Part shown: positions 7,042 to 16,420 of the stretch, piece by piece
Layout: the number at the start of each line of letters is the position of its first letter
Position numbering within the stretch: the first letter of the stretch is position 1
Notes under the pieces: model-generated
The model's input: only the letters and a program-made list of their open reading frames with translations
Databases searched by the model: none
What the model was told of the DNA's origin: nothing
Program-made: the position numbers and the translations under genes
DNA from: Candidatus Binatia bacterium
GTDB lineage: Bacteria; Desulfobacterota; Binatia; Bin18
Direction: 5' to 3'
Length of the DNA: 64,000 bases
NCBI GenBank assembly: GCA_022820725.1
Contig: JAJEFA010000014.1
Coordinates: 186,001-250,000, forward strand

Positions 7042-9912
7042 ATGGCCATGACTATCAGGCGTAGCGATGTGAACCGGAGACCTCAAAAGCAGGGCCACCG
7101 CCACTGGAGCACAGGAAGAGCCTGCCTTTTCTTCCTCCTGACCATAAGCCTGTTCGTGCTGTCTTCCACCGCTCAGGCGCAGACGCAGTCTGATGTCTGC
7201 GACCGGACCCCACAGGTGAGAGACGCCCTCGTCGCTATCGTCGGAGGCGGGGTGACCTGCGCCGATGTGACACCCGACCAGCTCGGTCGTATTAGTGTTT
7301 TGAGTCTGGGCTCCGAACGCATAGAAACATTACAGTCCGGCGACTTTGCCGGTCTTACCAACTTGGAGCAGTTGGATCTCTACGACAACGACCTCACCAC
7401 CCTTCCCCCCAACATCTTCGCCGGCCTGACCAACTTGCGACAGTTGAACCTGTGGCACAACGACCTCACCACCCTCTCCCCCAACGTCTTCGCCGACCTC
7501 ACCAACTTGCGAGTTTTGGACCTCGACGACAACGACTTCGCCGCCATCCCGCCCAACGTCTTTGCCGGCCTGACCAATCTGGAGACCATGTGGCTCAACG
7601 ACACCCGCCTCACCACCCTCCCCTCCGGCATCTTCGTCGGCCTGACCAACCTGGAGTACTTGGTGGTCTCTGGCAACGAATTCACCACTCTTCCCCCCGA
7701 CGTGTTTGCCGGTCTCACCAGCTTGGAGTACTTATCGCTCAGGAATAACTTCCTCACCGCCCTCCCCTCCGATATCTTTACCGGCCTGACCAATCTGGAG
7801 ACCTTATTGATCCACGACAACCATCTCACCGCCCTCCCCTCCGACATCTTTACCGGCCTGACCAACCTGCGAAGCTTGTATCTCCACGAAAACGACCTCA
7901 CCGCCATTCCGCCCGACATCTTTACCGGCCTGACCAATCTGTGGGTCCTGTCCCTCAGCCGCAACCGCCTCACCGCTCTGCCACCCAAGGTGTTTACCAG
8001 CCTAACCAACCTGGTGAGATTGCTTCTTGACACGAATCAGCTCGCCACCCTTCCACCGACGCTCTTCGCCGGTCTGAGCAGCCTGCGGGTCTTGGATATC
8101 AGCGGCAACCACCTTACCACCCTGCCGCCCAAGGTGTTTGCCGGGCTCACCAGCCTGCGGCAAGTGTGGCTCAACGCCAATCCTGGTTCCCCCTTTCCCG
8201 TGGCGATGACGCTGGAGAACTCCACGCCTGCCGGTGGCGTCGTCGTCAAGGTCGCTACTGGCGCGCCGTTCGATATGACGGTCCCCGTGTCGGCCATCGG
8301 CGCCACGCTGTCTACCCGGTCTGTCACCGTTTCCACCGGAAGCGTCACCAGTCCCCCGCTCACGGTCATTCCAACCGGCGGTCCGGTCCAGATCACGCTG
8401 GGTGCCGCGCCATCGGTTCCAAACGATCCAAGCGATTCCTGCTACCTCGACCTCCCATGCTACCGGGGTTTGATGCCGACCGTGTCGAGCGAGCCGTTTG
8501 AACCGGATATCGCTCCGCTGACGCCACCCGTCGACACCCACGCGGATACGCCAGGCACGGCAACGCGTGTCAGTTCGACCTCATCGACCCCAGGTCAGAT
8601 TGGGCCGGCGCATGACGTCGATTACTTTCAGATTGCCGTGCCCCACACCGGGACATTGGCCATCACGACCAACGGACCGCTGGATACCGTCGGAACGCTC
8701 TGGCAGGGCGACACGGAAATCGCCTCCGATGACGATGGTGGCGATGGGCACAATTTTCTGCTGACCGTCCCGGTCAACGCCGGCACGTATGCGATTGCCG
8801 TACAGGGCTATGGCAGCTTGACCGGGCCGTACACGCTCGTGGTCAACTTCACGGCCGGTGCCGTGGAGTTGGAGGAGTTTCATAGCGGGATCGGGCTCGT
8901 GACCGGGTGGGTGTGCGAAGCCGAGCAGGTCGAACTGGAGTTTGACGGGGAGACCACATTTAAGTTCCCCTTTGACGACTTGCTCGCGAGTTGCTCGACA
9001 AGCTCTATGCACTGTTCCGGTCCGTCCACACTTTTTGCGCACCCCTTCGACTCCAGTGGGGAAGATGGGGAGGATTACCCCCCGTTCCCCTCTCGTCCTC
9101 CATTCGCATTCGTCCTTGAGGCTCCCTATGGCACCGACCGAGAGGACACCCTCGATGCCTGTGGCGACCGCGATAATGGCTTTGGGCTGGTCTTCAACTG
9201 GAACCGATTAGGCGACGGCAAGCATACGGTGCGAGCCTTGGCCGATGGAGTGGAATTCGGGTCAGCCACCTTCCGGGTGGCCACGTTTGGCGTCGAGTTC
9301 CTGCAAGAGGCCCAGGGCGACTACCTGCTGCCCGACTTTCCCGACACAGGCCAGCAGACACGGCTCGTGTGGCAAGAGGCTTTACAGAACTTTGCGATTG
9401 CCGCACGCGATCCTACCGCCGAGAGTCCGCCCACGCTGGAGCGTCTGCCCGATCAGAGCGATCCGCCCGTCCTGAGCGATCTGATCGGCACGTTGGAGAA
9501 TCCCGCCCCCGACTCGTTCCAGAGTGGATTCGGCCTCGTGTCGGGCTGGGTGTGTGGGGCCGAGCGGGTCGAGATTGAAATTGACGGTACGGAGATATTC
9601 GAGGCCGCCTACGGCACCGACCGGAGAGATACCGCGGAGATATGCGACGACAGCAACACCGGCTTTGGGCTGCGGCTGAACTGGAACGAGTTCGGCGACG
9701 GTGAGCACACGGTACGGGCCTTGGCGGACGGCGAAGAGTTCGGGCGAGCGACGTTTACCGTCATGACCTTGGGCGAGACGTTCCTGACGGGTGCGAGTGG
9801 TGTGTACCGTCTACCCGACTTCCCCGAGCCGGACACAACGGTGACGGTCGAGTGGCAAGAGGCAAGCCAGAATTTCGTGATTATCGAGGTGCAGTTGGAA
9901 ACGCACGAATAA
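7042..9912 (+). CDS. Exported leucine-rich-repeat protein with PPC and repeated C-terminal beta domains
   Basis: This 956-residue secreted protein starts after a GGAGG ribosome site. Residues 1-47 form a long signal peptide ending AQA-Q. From about residue 85 to 385 there are 12 leucine-rich repeats of 24 residues (pattern LTTLPPNIFAGLTNLRxLxL), like those of host-interaction proteins. A pre-peptidase C-terminal (PPC) domain follows at about 515-605. The C-terminus has two copies of a domain marked by SGxGLVxGWVC, AYGTDRxDT, GDGxHTVRALADG and WQEAxQNF; the first copy carries an extra segment of about 55 residues. It is probably a surface or secreted binding protein. No enzymatic motif was seen. 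Confidence 0.85.
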   Translation: MAMTIRRSDVNRRPQKQGHRHWSTGRACLFFLLTISLFVLSSTAQAQTQSDVCDRTPQVRDALVAIVGGGVTCADVTPDQLGRISVLSLGSERIETLQSGDFAGLTNLEQLDLYDNDLTTLPPNIFAGLTNLRQLNLWHNDLTTLSPNVFADLTNLRVLDLDDNDFAAIPPNVFAGLTNLETMWLNDTRLTTLPSGIFVGLTNLEYLVVSGNEFTTLPPDVFAGLTSLEYLSLRNNFLTALPSDIFTGLTNLETLLIHDNHLTALPSDIFTGLTNLRSLYLHENDLTAIPPDIFTGLTNLWVLSLSRNRLTALPPKVFTSLTNLVRLLLDTNQLATLPPTLFAGLSSLRVLDISGNHLTTLPPKVFAGLTSLRQVWLNANPGSPFPVAMTLENSTPAGGVVVKVATGAPFDMTVPVSAIGATLSTRSVTVSTGSVTSPPLTVIPTGGPVQITLGAAPSVPNDPSDSCYLDLPCYRGLMPTVSSEPFEPDIAPLTPPVDTHADTPGTATRVSSTSSTPGQIGPAHDVDYFQIAVPHTGTLAITTNGPLDTVGTLWQGDTEIASDDDGGDGHNFLLTVPVNAGTYAIAVQGYGSLTGPYTLVVNFTAGAVELEEFHSGIGLVTGWVCEAEQVELEFDGETTFKFPFDDLLASCSTSSMHCSGPSTLFAHPFDSSGEDGEDYPPFPSRPPFAFVLEAPYGTDREDTLDACGDRDNGFGLVFNWNRLGDGKHTVRALADGVEFGSATFRVATFGVEFLQEAQGDYLLPDFPDTGQQTRLVWQEALQNFAIAARDPTAESPPTLERLPDQSDPPVLSDLIGTLENPAPDSFQSGFGLVSGWVCGAERVEIEIDGTEIFEAAYGTDRRDTAEICDDSNTGFGLRLNWNEFGDGEHTVRALADGEEFGRATFTVMTLGETFLTGASGVYRLPDFPEPDTTVTVEWQEASQNFVIIEVQLETHE

Positions 9913-9957
9913 CTCGACCGCGTAGCCCTGATTGTAGGACGGGCGCAAGGATTGTGA
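9913..9957 (+). pseudogene. 3-prime scar of an LLM oxidoreductase gene
   Basis: Directly after the stop of the leucine-rich-repeat gene, 15 codons read LDRVALIVGRAQGL and stop. The 6112-6993 LLM gene ends LDRVAPIVDRAQGV and stop. That is 11 of 14 residues and 33 of 45 bases identical. The best reading is that a second LLM gene stood here in tandem and was replaced by the repeat-protein gene except for its tail. Confidence 0.6.
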
Positions 9958-10035
9958 TTGTTGAAGAGGTGTTTCTATCCTACACTAGAGCTCCTGGCAT
10001 CAAACCATGGGACCGGTGGATAGAGAGGCTATGTG

Positions 10036-12552
10036 ATGCAGTCAGCTTTCGCCGAAATTGCTGATTTCTACCGCATCGACACTTCCTTAAAACTCGACCC
10101 CAAGAAGCGGTCGGGCCTTGGCCAATACATGACCCCGGTCTCTATTGGCCGTTTCATGGCGAGTTTATTCGACGCTGTTTCCGGCGAAGTGCGCCTGCTT
10201 GATCCTGGAGCGGGAGTCGGTTCACTGTCCGCTGCCTTTATCGAGCGGTGTTCATACGAAACCAAGAAGCCTCGATCCGTCTCGCTGGATTGCTATGAAA
10301 TCGAACCTGTTTTAATCGACCATCTCGAATCAACCCTGAAGGAAGCTGAAATTCAGGGCCGGGCAACCGGGGTCGATGTGACCGGGACGATCCATACGGA
10401 CGACTTCATCTTGTCCTCTGCGCATGGTCCGCAGAAAGATCTGTTCCAAAGCGCCGAGTCAGAGGGCGAGCCGTTTACGCACGTCATCATGAATCCGCCG
10501 TACAAGAAGATTCATTCCGCATCGGCTCATAGGTCAGCGCTCCGTCGTGCGGGTATTGAAACGTCAAACCTCTACACCGGATTTATGTTTCTCGCCGCTC
10601 TGCGTCTTACCAAGGGCGGCGAAATGGTCGCTATCGTACCCCGCTCATTTTGTAACGGGCCGTACTTCAAACCGTTTCGAGAGCAGTTCTTCTCGCTGAT
10701 GAACCTGCGGCATGTCCACGTTTTCGAGAAACGAGATTCTGCCTTTGAGGACGATGAGGTGCTGCAGGAAAACATCATCATTCATGCGGTGAGAGGGACC
10801 GGAAGTTCGGAAGTTCGGATCACGACAAGCAGAGGCGGAGCTTTCGAGTCCGATCCTGAATCCCAGGCTTACGTCGGTGAGGACATGACGCAGCGGATCG
10901 TCGATTCCGCGTCGATTATTCGGCCTCGTGACCCTGACAAGGTTGTGCATATCGCTTCGACCGACTTTGAACAGGGAATCGTCAATCGGATGGCCCACTT
11001 CACGGCATCACTCAGTGATTTAGGTATTGAGGTCTCGACTGGCCCGGTTGTCGATTTTCGGCTGTGTCAGGATTTGCGCGCTGAGCCGGACAAGGGCACT
11101 GTGCCACTTCTGTACGCTACGCATTTCCAGGGAGGCACGCTGGAATGGCCAAAGGTGACGAAGAAGCCAAACGCCATTGCGGTGACGGAAAAAAGTCGCA
11201 AGTGGCTCTATCCGAATGAAGGTCATTTCGTCGTTACCCGACGCTTCACATCAAAGGAAGAAGAGCGACGTGTCGTTGCGTCCGTCTACTCATCTGATCT
11301 GCCGGGCGAGATGGTGGGTTTCGAGAACCACCTCAATGTTTTTCATGCCAACCAAAAAGGAGTTTCCCGCCCCTTAGCGTGTGGGCTGAGTGTGTATCTG
11401 AACAGCAGTCTGGTTGATCTCTATTTTCGGCAGTTCAATGGCCATACCCAGGTGAACGCCTCGGATTTACGCTCGCTTCACTATCCAACTCGGGAGATGC
11501 TAGAACGCCTCGGGAAAAAGATGAGTAAGACCGCACTCTCCCGGCAGGAGATTGACGATCTTATCGAGGGAGAGCTTTCACTCATGACAGATGAAGAAAA
11601 CCCACTCTTGGCGCAACAGAAGATCGAGGAAGCGCTTCAAGTCGTTCGGGCACTTGGTATGCCAAGGGGGCAACAGAACGAGCGGTCCGCACTCACCTTG
11701 TTAGCCCTTCTCAATCTCAAACCAAGCGACGCGTGGTCTACGGTGGAAAAACCGTTAATGGGAATTACGCCCATCATGGAGTATTGCCGCGAGCATTACG
11801 GTCGTGAATATGCCCCGAACACCCGTGAGACTTTCCGGCGGCAAACCATGCATCAATTCGTTGAAGCGGGTATCGCTCTTTACAATCCCGATCAACCGGA
11901 TCGACCCGTCAACAGTCCGAAAGCCTGTTACCAGATCAGCGCGGAAGCTTTCGCCGTTATTCAGACATTCGGGACTGATGCATGGCAGGCAACCCTCGAC
12001 GCATATCTCGAAGGGCAGGAAACGCTCGCAGCAAGGTGGGCGAAGCATCGTGAGATGCAGATGATTCCGGTTCAGGTAGCCGAGGGTCAGGAGATCAACT
12101 TAACGCCCGGCGCGCATTCCGAGTTGATCAAAGCCATTATTACCGAATTTGCTCCGCGCTTCGCTCCGGCTGCCGAGGTCATTTATGTTGGCGATACCGG
12201 GGACAAGATCGGGTATTTTCAGGAACAGCGCCTTGCCGAGTTGGGAGTCACCGTCGATCAGCACGGAAAAATGCCGGACGTGGTGCTGTATTTCGGGGAA
12301 AGGGATTGGTTGCTGCTGGTTGAATCCGTCACCAGCCACGGTCCCGTCGATGCGAAACGTCACAACGAACTGGGCGAATTGTTTGCTGAGGCAACGCCTA
12401 GTTTAGTCTATGTCACGGCCTTTCCTAATCGCGGCGTTATGGCACGCTACCTTGGAGAGATTTCTTGGGAAACCGAAGTCTGGTGTGCTGACGCGCCTAC
12501 GCACCTCATCCACTTCAACGGCGAACGATTCTTGGGGCCATATGAGGGGTGA
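10036..12552 (+). CDS. Fused adenine methylase and PstI/BsuBI-type restriction endonuclease
   Basis: This 838-residue single-chain restriction-modification protein starts with an N6-adenine methyltransferase: motif I is LLDPGAGVGS at about residues 54-63, and the catalytic NPPY is at 153-156. A target-recognition-like region follows. From about residue 530 it has a helical domain like the N-terminal half of BsuBI/PstI endonucleases, and from about 690 the nuclease domain, with MPDVVLYFGERDW and VESVTSHGPV near 746-772 as probable catalytic region. In the classical PstI and BsuBI systems these activities are separate proteins. A GTG lies three bases upstream; the ATG at 10036 is preferred. The target sequence cannot be read from the protein, although CTGCAG is that family's precedent. 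Confidence 0.85.
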   Translation: MQSAFAEIADFYRIDTSLKLDPKKRSGLGQYMTPVSIGRFMASLFDAVSGEVRLLDPGAGVGSLSAAFIERCSYETKKPRSVSLDCYEIEPVLIDHLESTLKEAEIQGRATGVDVTGTIHTDDFILSSAHGPQKDLFQSAESEGEPFTHVIMNPPYKKIHSASAHRSALRRAGIETSNLYTGFMFLAALRLTKGGEMVAIVPRSFCNGPYFKPFREQFFSLMNLRHVHVFEKRDSAFEDDEVLQENIIIHAVRGTGSSEVRITTSRGGAFESDPESQAYVGEDMTQRIVDSASIIRPRDPDKVVHIASTDFEQGIVNRMAHFTASLSDLGIEVSTGPVVDFRLCQDLRAEPDKGTVPLLYATHFQGGTLEWPKVTKKPNAIAVTEKSRKWLYPNEGHFVVTRRFTSKEEERRVVASVYSSDLPGEMVGFENHLNVFHANQKGVSRPLACGLSVYLNSSLVDLYFRQFNGHTQVNASDLRSLHYPTREMLERLGKKMSKTALSRQEIDDLIEGELSLMTDEENPLLAQQKIEEALQVVRALGMPRGQQNERSALTLLALLNLKPSDAWSTVEKPLMGITPIMEYCREHYGREYAPNTRETFRRQTMHQFVEAGIALYNPDQPDRPVNSPKACYQISAEAFAVIQTFGTDAWQATLDAYLEGQETLAARWAKHREMQMIPVQVAEGQEINLTPGAHSELIKAIITEFAPRFAPAAEVIYVGDTGDKIGYFQEQRLAELGVTVDQHGKMPDVVLYFGERDWLLLVESVTSHGPVDAKRHNELGELFAEATPSLVYVTAFPNRGVMARYLGEISWETEVWCADAPTHLIHFNGERFLGPYEG

Positions 12553-12669
12553 TAGAGACGCCTTGCATGAACGGTTCCAGGTAGCGACAACAGGGGCGAA
12601 GACTGGACCGAATACGACATTGCGGGCAGCCAGGGACGCAACTATAATCGGTGCGAGAGAGAAGCACTC

Positions 12670-12999
12670 ATGGCAACATTGAAGAAAGCCGACCACACCC
12701 CTAATGGCAAAGTGGGCCAGTCGTCTCCCCGTACATATATTGTCACCCTCGCTACGAAGGAGGGGAGAAGACGGCTCAAGGTTGCCGTTAAGCCACGCCC
12801 TGCTCATCTCACGTCCATGAACTTTCAGCACAACAGAAAGCAGCGTTTCAGGTCTGTCTTGAAAAGGGCCGGTTCCATTGTCACGTTGATGCCGAACCCA
12901 CCTCCCCTGCTTCGACATAGCACGGTTGGTTCCTTTGCCGAAACCAATCGGAGAGTCGTCCGCACCTGGAACAGAGCATTTCAGGTGGCGGAGGAGTAG
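12670..12999 (+). CDS. Hypothetical basic protein
   Basis: This 109-residue basic protein follows the fused restriction-modification gene after 117 bases, on the same strand. It has no motif I recognise, no signal peptide and no membrane segment. It begins with a lysine-rich stretch and contains the basic run KVAVKPRP. A purine-rich GAGAGAGAAG lies just before the ATG. It may be an accessory of the restriction system or a spurious frame; the conserved-looking hydrophobic pattern makes a real gene slightly more likely. Confidence 0.4.
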   Translation: MATLKKADHTPNGKVGQSSPRTYIVTLATKEGRRRLKVAVKPRPAHLTSMNFQHNRKQRFRSVLKRAGSIVTLMPNPPPLLRHSTVGSFAETNRRVVRTWNRAFQVAEE

Positions 13000-13067
13000 G
13001 CTCGTTGTCTTCAGAGCAAAAGCCCCCGGCCACCCCTCCGGTCCGCACTGCTGAAGAAGACTATGAA

Positions 13068-14504
13068 TCAGGGCGCTGCCGAATTTATGTTCTCGAAAAT
13101 TCTTGACAATGGTCGAATCTCACGCTTGCGGATGTCGCTATTCTCATGGCTGTAGTAAGCTTGGTAAAACTTAAAGTCGGTCCTATTATTTTTTCGGCAC
13201 TTCCTCTCAATAATTTCTATAATCTCCAGCTTATCCGAATCTGGGGTGTTGATTCCAAAAACAATGCCTTTCAATGAATTAAAGTCGTAAGTCAGCGTAC
13301 GCTGTCTCTTATCGTCCAGATTGCTAATCAGGCTGGTTAGGATCAAACGGATCTCCTGTTCGTATTCCCAATCTTTAGTTTTGACGGTAATATCGCGATA
13401 GAAGTTGTCCCAATAGCCCTTACGCCAAGAATCTTCATCTCCATCGGGCTCTATATGAGCAGCACATTCACTGATGTTCCCATTCTGATCGCTGTACCAT
13501 GAATCCATGAGATCGGAGAGCGGTAATACGCCAATGGACCGAAAGAAATCAACTTCACCCGCTCTGTCTTGGTAATTGATTTCGTAGAAAGGTCTCGGAA
13601 CAGGCCCCCAACGCTCTCCGTCGCCGTCATAACCTGTGATTGCGTTCAGGGTAAGATTGTTCCCTTTATCTGTTACTTCCGTTTCAAAAATTAAGCAGGC
13701 TCCTTTGTGACTGTCCCCATAATGCCCCCATACAGATGAATTTTTATAATCCCTCATAAAACAAGCGGCGTACCATTTGGGATAGAGCAGATGAGTAATA
13801 AGCAGTTTTAGGTAGACTCGTGGAAAATCGAAGATTACGGGTTGCTGATTTTCTCCGAACGTATTTTGAGACTTTGAACGGTAACGGTATTCGTAGCTCA
13901 GATGAATGTCGCCGAGTATCGCATCCATCATGTCAAATAGAGAAGGGCGAGAAGACTCACCCTCCGTTTTTTGTATCAACTCAAGAAGCTTTCCCCCCTG
14001 TAGTCGCTCTAGGCTATCTGGGAGTTTAACCAGTGATTGTTCATTTTTGGGCAAGATTTCAAGCTCGATGCATCTTTTCTCTATTTCAAGTAAAGCAGTG
14101 GGATGTATTGCCATAAGATAAAATAACACTTCATCGTATCGAGCAGTACGATTTGTCTTCACTATTTCAACAATACATTTATCTAGTTCATATTTTTCGA
14201 AGACCGTATCGCATATATTATTAAGGAGTTGGTCTAACCATATCTTCCGTGGATAGATATGATCAGGCTCCAGTTTGATACTACCGTCTGTGCATTTGAG
14301 CCAAAGATAGGTTTCACTTAACCAGGGGATATAATTCCTGAAAAAGTTGGTCCAGACAATTTTATCACCTTGCCAGAAGATATCTCGGAAGCCTTCCATA
14401 GGGTCATTGAGTTCCTCCGGGCTGGCAAAGTAGATACTCTGTTTCTCAAGCTCTTGGAATTTATCCAACAAGTTTTCAATCTTCCTAAATCGATAAACAT
14501 TCAC
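13068..14504 (-). CDS. DUF2971 domain protein
   Basis: This protein has about 478 residues from the GTG at 14504. The N-terminus NVYRFRKIENLLDKF, followed by IYFASPEELNDPMEG, is the signature of DUF2971 proteins, which often occur near restriction systems and mobile elements; their biochemical role is not established. A later segment (ACFMRDYKNSSVWGHYGDSH) fits the same family. The frame runs open further upstream into the neighbouring IS element, but that part is antisense to the transposase. The chosen start falls exactly on the outer base of the IS inverted repeat, which also supplies an AGGAAATT ribosome-site-like sequence, so the original start region may have been lost to the insertion. 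Confidence 0.75.
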   Translation of the reverse strand: MNVYRFRKIENLLDKFQELEKQSIYFASPEELNDPMEGFRDIFWQGDKIVWTNFFRNYIPWLSETYLWLKCTDGSIKLEPDHIYPRKIWLDQLLNNICDTVFEKYELDKCIVEIVKTNRTARYDEVLFYLMAIHPTALLEIEKRCIELEILPKNEQSLVKLPDSLERLQGGKLLELIQKTEGESSRPSLFDMMDAILGDIHLSYEYRYRSKSQNTFGENQQPVIFDFPRVYLKLLITHLLYPKWYAACFMRDYKNSSVWGHYGDSHKGACLIFETEVTDKGNNLTLNAITGYDGDGERWGPVPRPFYEINYQDRAGEVDFFRSIGVLPLSDLMDSWYSDQNGNISECAAHIEPDGDEDSWRKGYWDNFYRDITVKTKDWEYEQEIRLILTSLISNLDDKRQRTLTYDFNSLKGIVFGINTPDSDKLEIIEIIERKCRKNNRTDFKFYQAYYSHENSDIRKREIRPLSRIFENINSAAP

Positions 14505-14528
14505 GGAATTTCCTAGTTTAAGGTCTTG
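14504..14528 (+). repeat. Left terminal inverted repeat of the IS1595-type element
   Basis: These 25 bases, beginning CGGAATTTCCTAG, are the exact reverse complement of 16734-16758. The inner end overlaps the TTGACA of the likely transposase promoter. Confidence 0.85.
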
Positions 14529-14555
14529 ACATCTGCCCCCACTCTCAGGTATATT
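14526..14555 (+). promoter_or_regulatory. Likely transposase promoter
   Basis: TTGACA (14526-14531) and TATATT (14550-14555) are separated by 18 bases, matching the sigma-70 consensus at 11 of 12 positions. The site lies just inside the left inverted repeat and 46 bases before the transposase ATG, a common arrangement for insertion sequences. Confidence 0.6.
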
Positions 14556-14601
14556 CGTTCTTACCACAGAGACGAAAAACCCGAGAGGAAAGGGGCAGAC
14601 A

Positions 14602-15489
14602 ATGAACATCGTACAGATTTTTGAGAAATTTCCAACCCAAGAAGCCTGTATAGCGCACCTGGAAAAGGCCCGCTGGGGCGACACCCCCCGTTGTCCATAC
14701 TGCCAATCCACCAACACGGCCCGCACTCCCAAGCGTCACCGCTGCTACGCCTGTAAGACCTCTTTCAGCGTCACCGTGGGGACGATCTTCCACCACACCC
14801 ACATGCCCTTACAGAAATGGTTTCTCGCCATTTCACTGATGCTGAACGCCAAGAAGGGATTGTCTGCGTTGCAGCTCTCCCGCGATCTCCAGGTGAACAA
14901 GAACACGGCCTGGCGGATTGCCATGCAGATACGGAAGGCTATGACGCAAAGAGAGCAGCGCCACCTGCTGACCGGCATTGTGGAAATGGACGAGACGTAT
15001 ATCGGCGGGAAGCCCCGCAAAGGCAAGAAATACGATGATCCCAACGACCGGCCAAAGCCAGGGCGCGGGACAAAGAAAGCCCCGGTTATTGGAGCAGTAG
15101 AGCGGAGCGGACGAGTGACAGCCAAGGCGGTAGACAAGGACAAGATGAAGGGTCGGCATCTCCGCTCTTTCGTTCGAGATCGTGTGGATACGAAGCAAGC
15201 ACGCCTGATGACAGACGAGTACAAGGGCTATCTCGACATGGACAAGGTATTGCCCCATGACGTGATTAAGCATGACGAATGGTATGTCTCAGACGACATT
15301 CACACGAACTCAATAGAGGGGTTCTGGGCCATGTTGAAGCGCGGCATTATCGGTCAGTTTCATCATGCCAGCCGGCGTCACCTGCAACGGTACGTCGATG
15401 AGTTCTGCTTTCGCTACAACCTCCGCAAGAGCGACCCGAACCAGGCGTTCTTTGGGATTATCAACTTAGGATTGGGGGTGAAGGGATGA
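14602..15489 (+). CDS. IS1595-family transposase
   Basis: This 295-residue DDE-type transposase has an N-terminal zinc ribbon (CPYC at about 32-35, then CYAC) for end recognition. The catalytic core shows D130 in VEMDETYIGG, D205 in MTDEYKGY and N236/E239 in HTNSIEGFW, the D-D-(N)E pattern of the IS1595 family. Length is normal and the frame is intact, so it may still be active. The stop codon overlaps the start of the P63C gene (ATGA), coupling the two. Confidence 0.95.
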   Translation: MNIVQIFEKFPTQEACIAHLEKARWGDTPRCPYCQSTNTARTPKRHRCYACKTSFSVTVGTIFHHTHMPLQKWFLAISLMLNAKKGLSALQLSRDLQVNKNTAWRIAMQIRKAMTQREQRHLLTGIVEMDETYIGGKPRKGKKYDDPNDRPKPGRGTKKAPVIGAVERSGRVTAKAVDKDKMKGRHLRSFVRDRVDTKQARLMTDEYKGYLDMDKVLPHDVIKHDEWYVSDDIHTNSIEGFWAMLKRGIIGQFHHASRRHLQRYVDEFCFRYNLRKSDPNQAFFGIINLGLGVKG

Positions 15490-16403
15490 GTAAGAAGAAC
15501 GAACCGCTCAAAGTTGTTGCTGGAGAACCGGATCGGCCCCTTGTGATCGGCTACAACGAGATTCCCTGTTATGTGCTGGAGGATGGAACACGAGTCTTGT
15601 CACGGATCGGTATGCTACGGGCTATTGGCAGGCAAGGGAAAGCGAAAGGAGGCCGTCAGTATGACCGGGAATTCCAAATCCCCGTATTCTTAACGGCAAA
15701 TAACCTTAAGCCCTTTATTTCACAGGATTTATTGGAGAATTCGGCCCCGCTTGTTTTCAGCCGTGGCGGGAATCGTATGATTGGATATAAAGCAGAGTTC
15801 TTGCCAAAAGTCTGTGAAGTGTTTCTTGATGCGCGGGAAGCGGGGAAGCTCCGTCCTAATCAACAGCACATTGCCGAAGCCTGTAAAATCTTGTATCGCG
15901 GCTTTGCCACAGTGGGCATTATCGCCCTGGTCGATGAGGCTACCGGCTATCAAGAAATCCGAGACCGGAATGCACTCAATAAAATTCTTGATGCTTTCCT
16001 CCTTCCCGCACGAGCAAGGTGGGCGAAGCGGTTTCCCGATGAGTTCTACCAAGAAATTTTCAGGCTGCGTGGGTGGCCGTGGCAAGGAATGAAGGTCAAT
16101 AGGCCACAGATTGTTGGTCACTATACCAACGACATCGTGTGGGATCGGCTCGCTCCTGGAGTCTTGGCCGAACTGGAGCGAATCAATCCAAAGACAGAAT
16201 CAGGAAAGCGGCGGTCGAAACACCATCAATATCTTACGCCAGACATCGGACATCCTGCCCTGCAAAAGCATCTTAACGGTGTCATTGTCCTAATGAACTC
16301 GGTGATTGAATCCTCACCCCCAGAGCGATCATGGAATGAGTTTAGACGCCGCCTCCAGCGTGTCTTTCCCAAAGTCAATGTCAACCTGGAGTTGTTTGAC
16401 TAA
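15486..16403 (+). CDS. P63C-domain protein, IS passenger
   Basis: This 305-residue protein has the P63C domain in its C-terminal half (around residues 170-260: FLLPARARWAKRFPDEFY, then LRGWPW, LAPGVLAELERINP). The domain is known from phage, plasmid and IS-associated proteins and has no established activity. The N-terminal part (RIGMLRAIGRQGKAKGG) looks like a phage antirepressor-type region, by inspection only. The start overlaps the transposase stop by four bases and the gene lies inside the inverted repeats, so it moves with the element. It may regulate transposition or serve as an accessory or defence cargo. Confidence 0.8.
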   Translation: MSKKNEPLKVVAGEPDRPLVIGYNEIPCYVLEDGTRVLSRIGMLRAIGRQGKAKGGRQYDREFQIPVFLTANNLKPFISQDLLENSAPLVFSRGGNRMIGYKAEFLPKVCEVFLDAREAGKLRPNQQHIAEACKILYRGFATVGIIALVDEATGYQEIRDRNALNKILDAFLLPARARWAKRFPDEFYQEIFRLRGWPWQGMKVNRPQIVGHYTNDIVWDRLAPGVLAELERINPKTESGKRRSKHHQYLTPDIGHPALQKHLNGVIVLMNSVIESSPPERSWNEFRRRLQRVFPKVNVNLELFD

Positions 16404-16420
16404 GGAGAGGAAGACGACCA

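Noticed and set aside
7380..8033. Long open frame on the minus strand under the leucine-rich repeats
   Set aside because: It is a mirror of the 72-bp DNA repeats; the translation is a repetitive basic string with no start signal.
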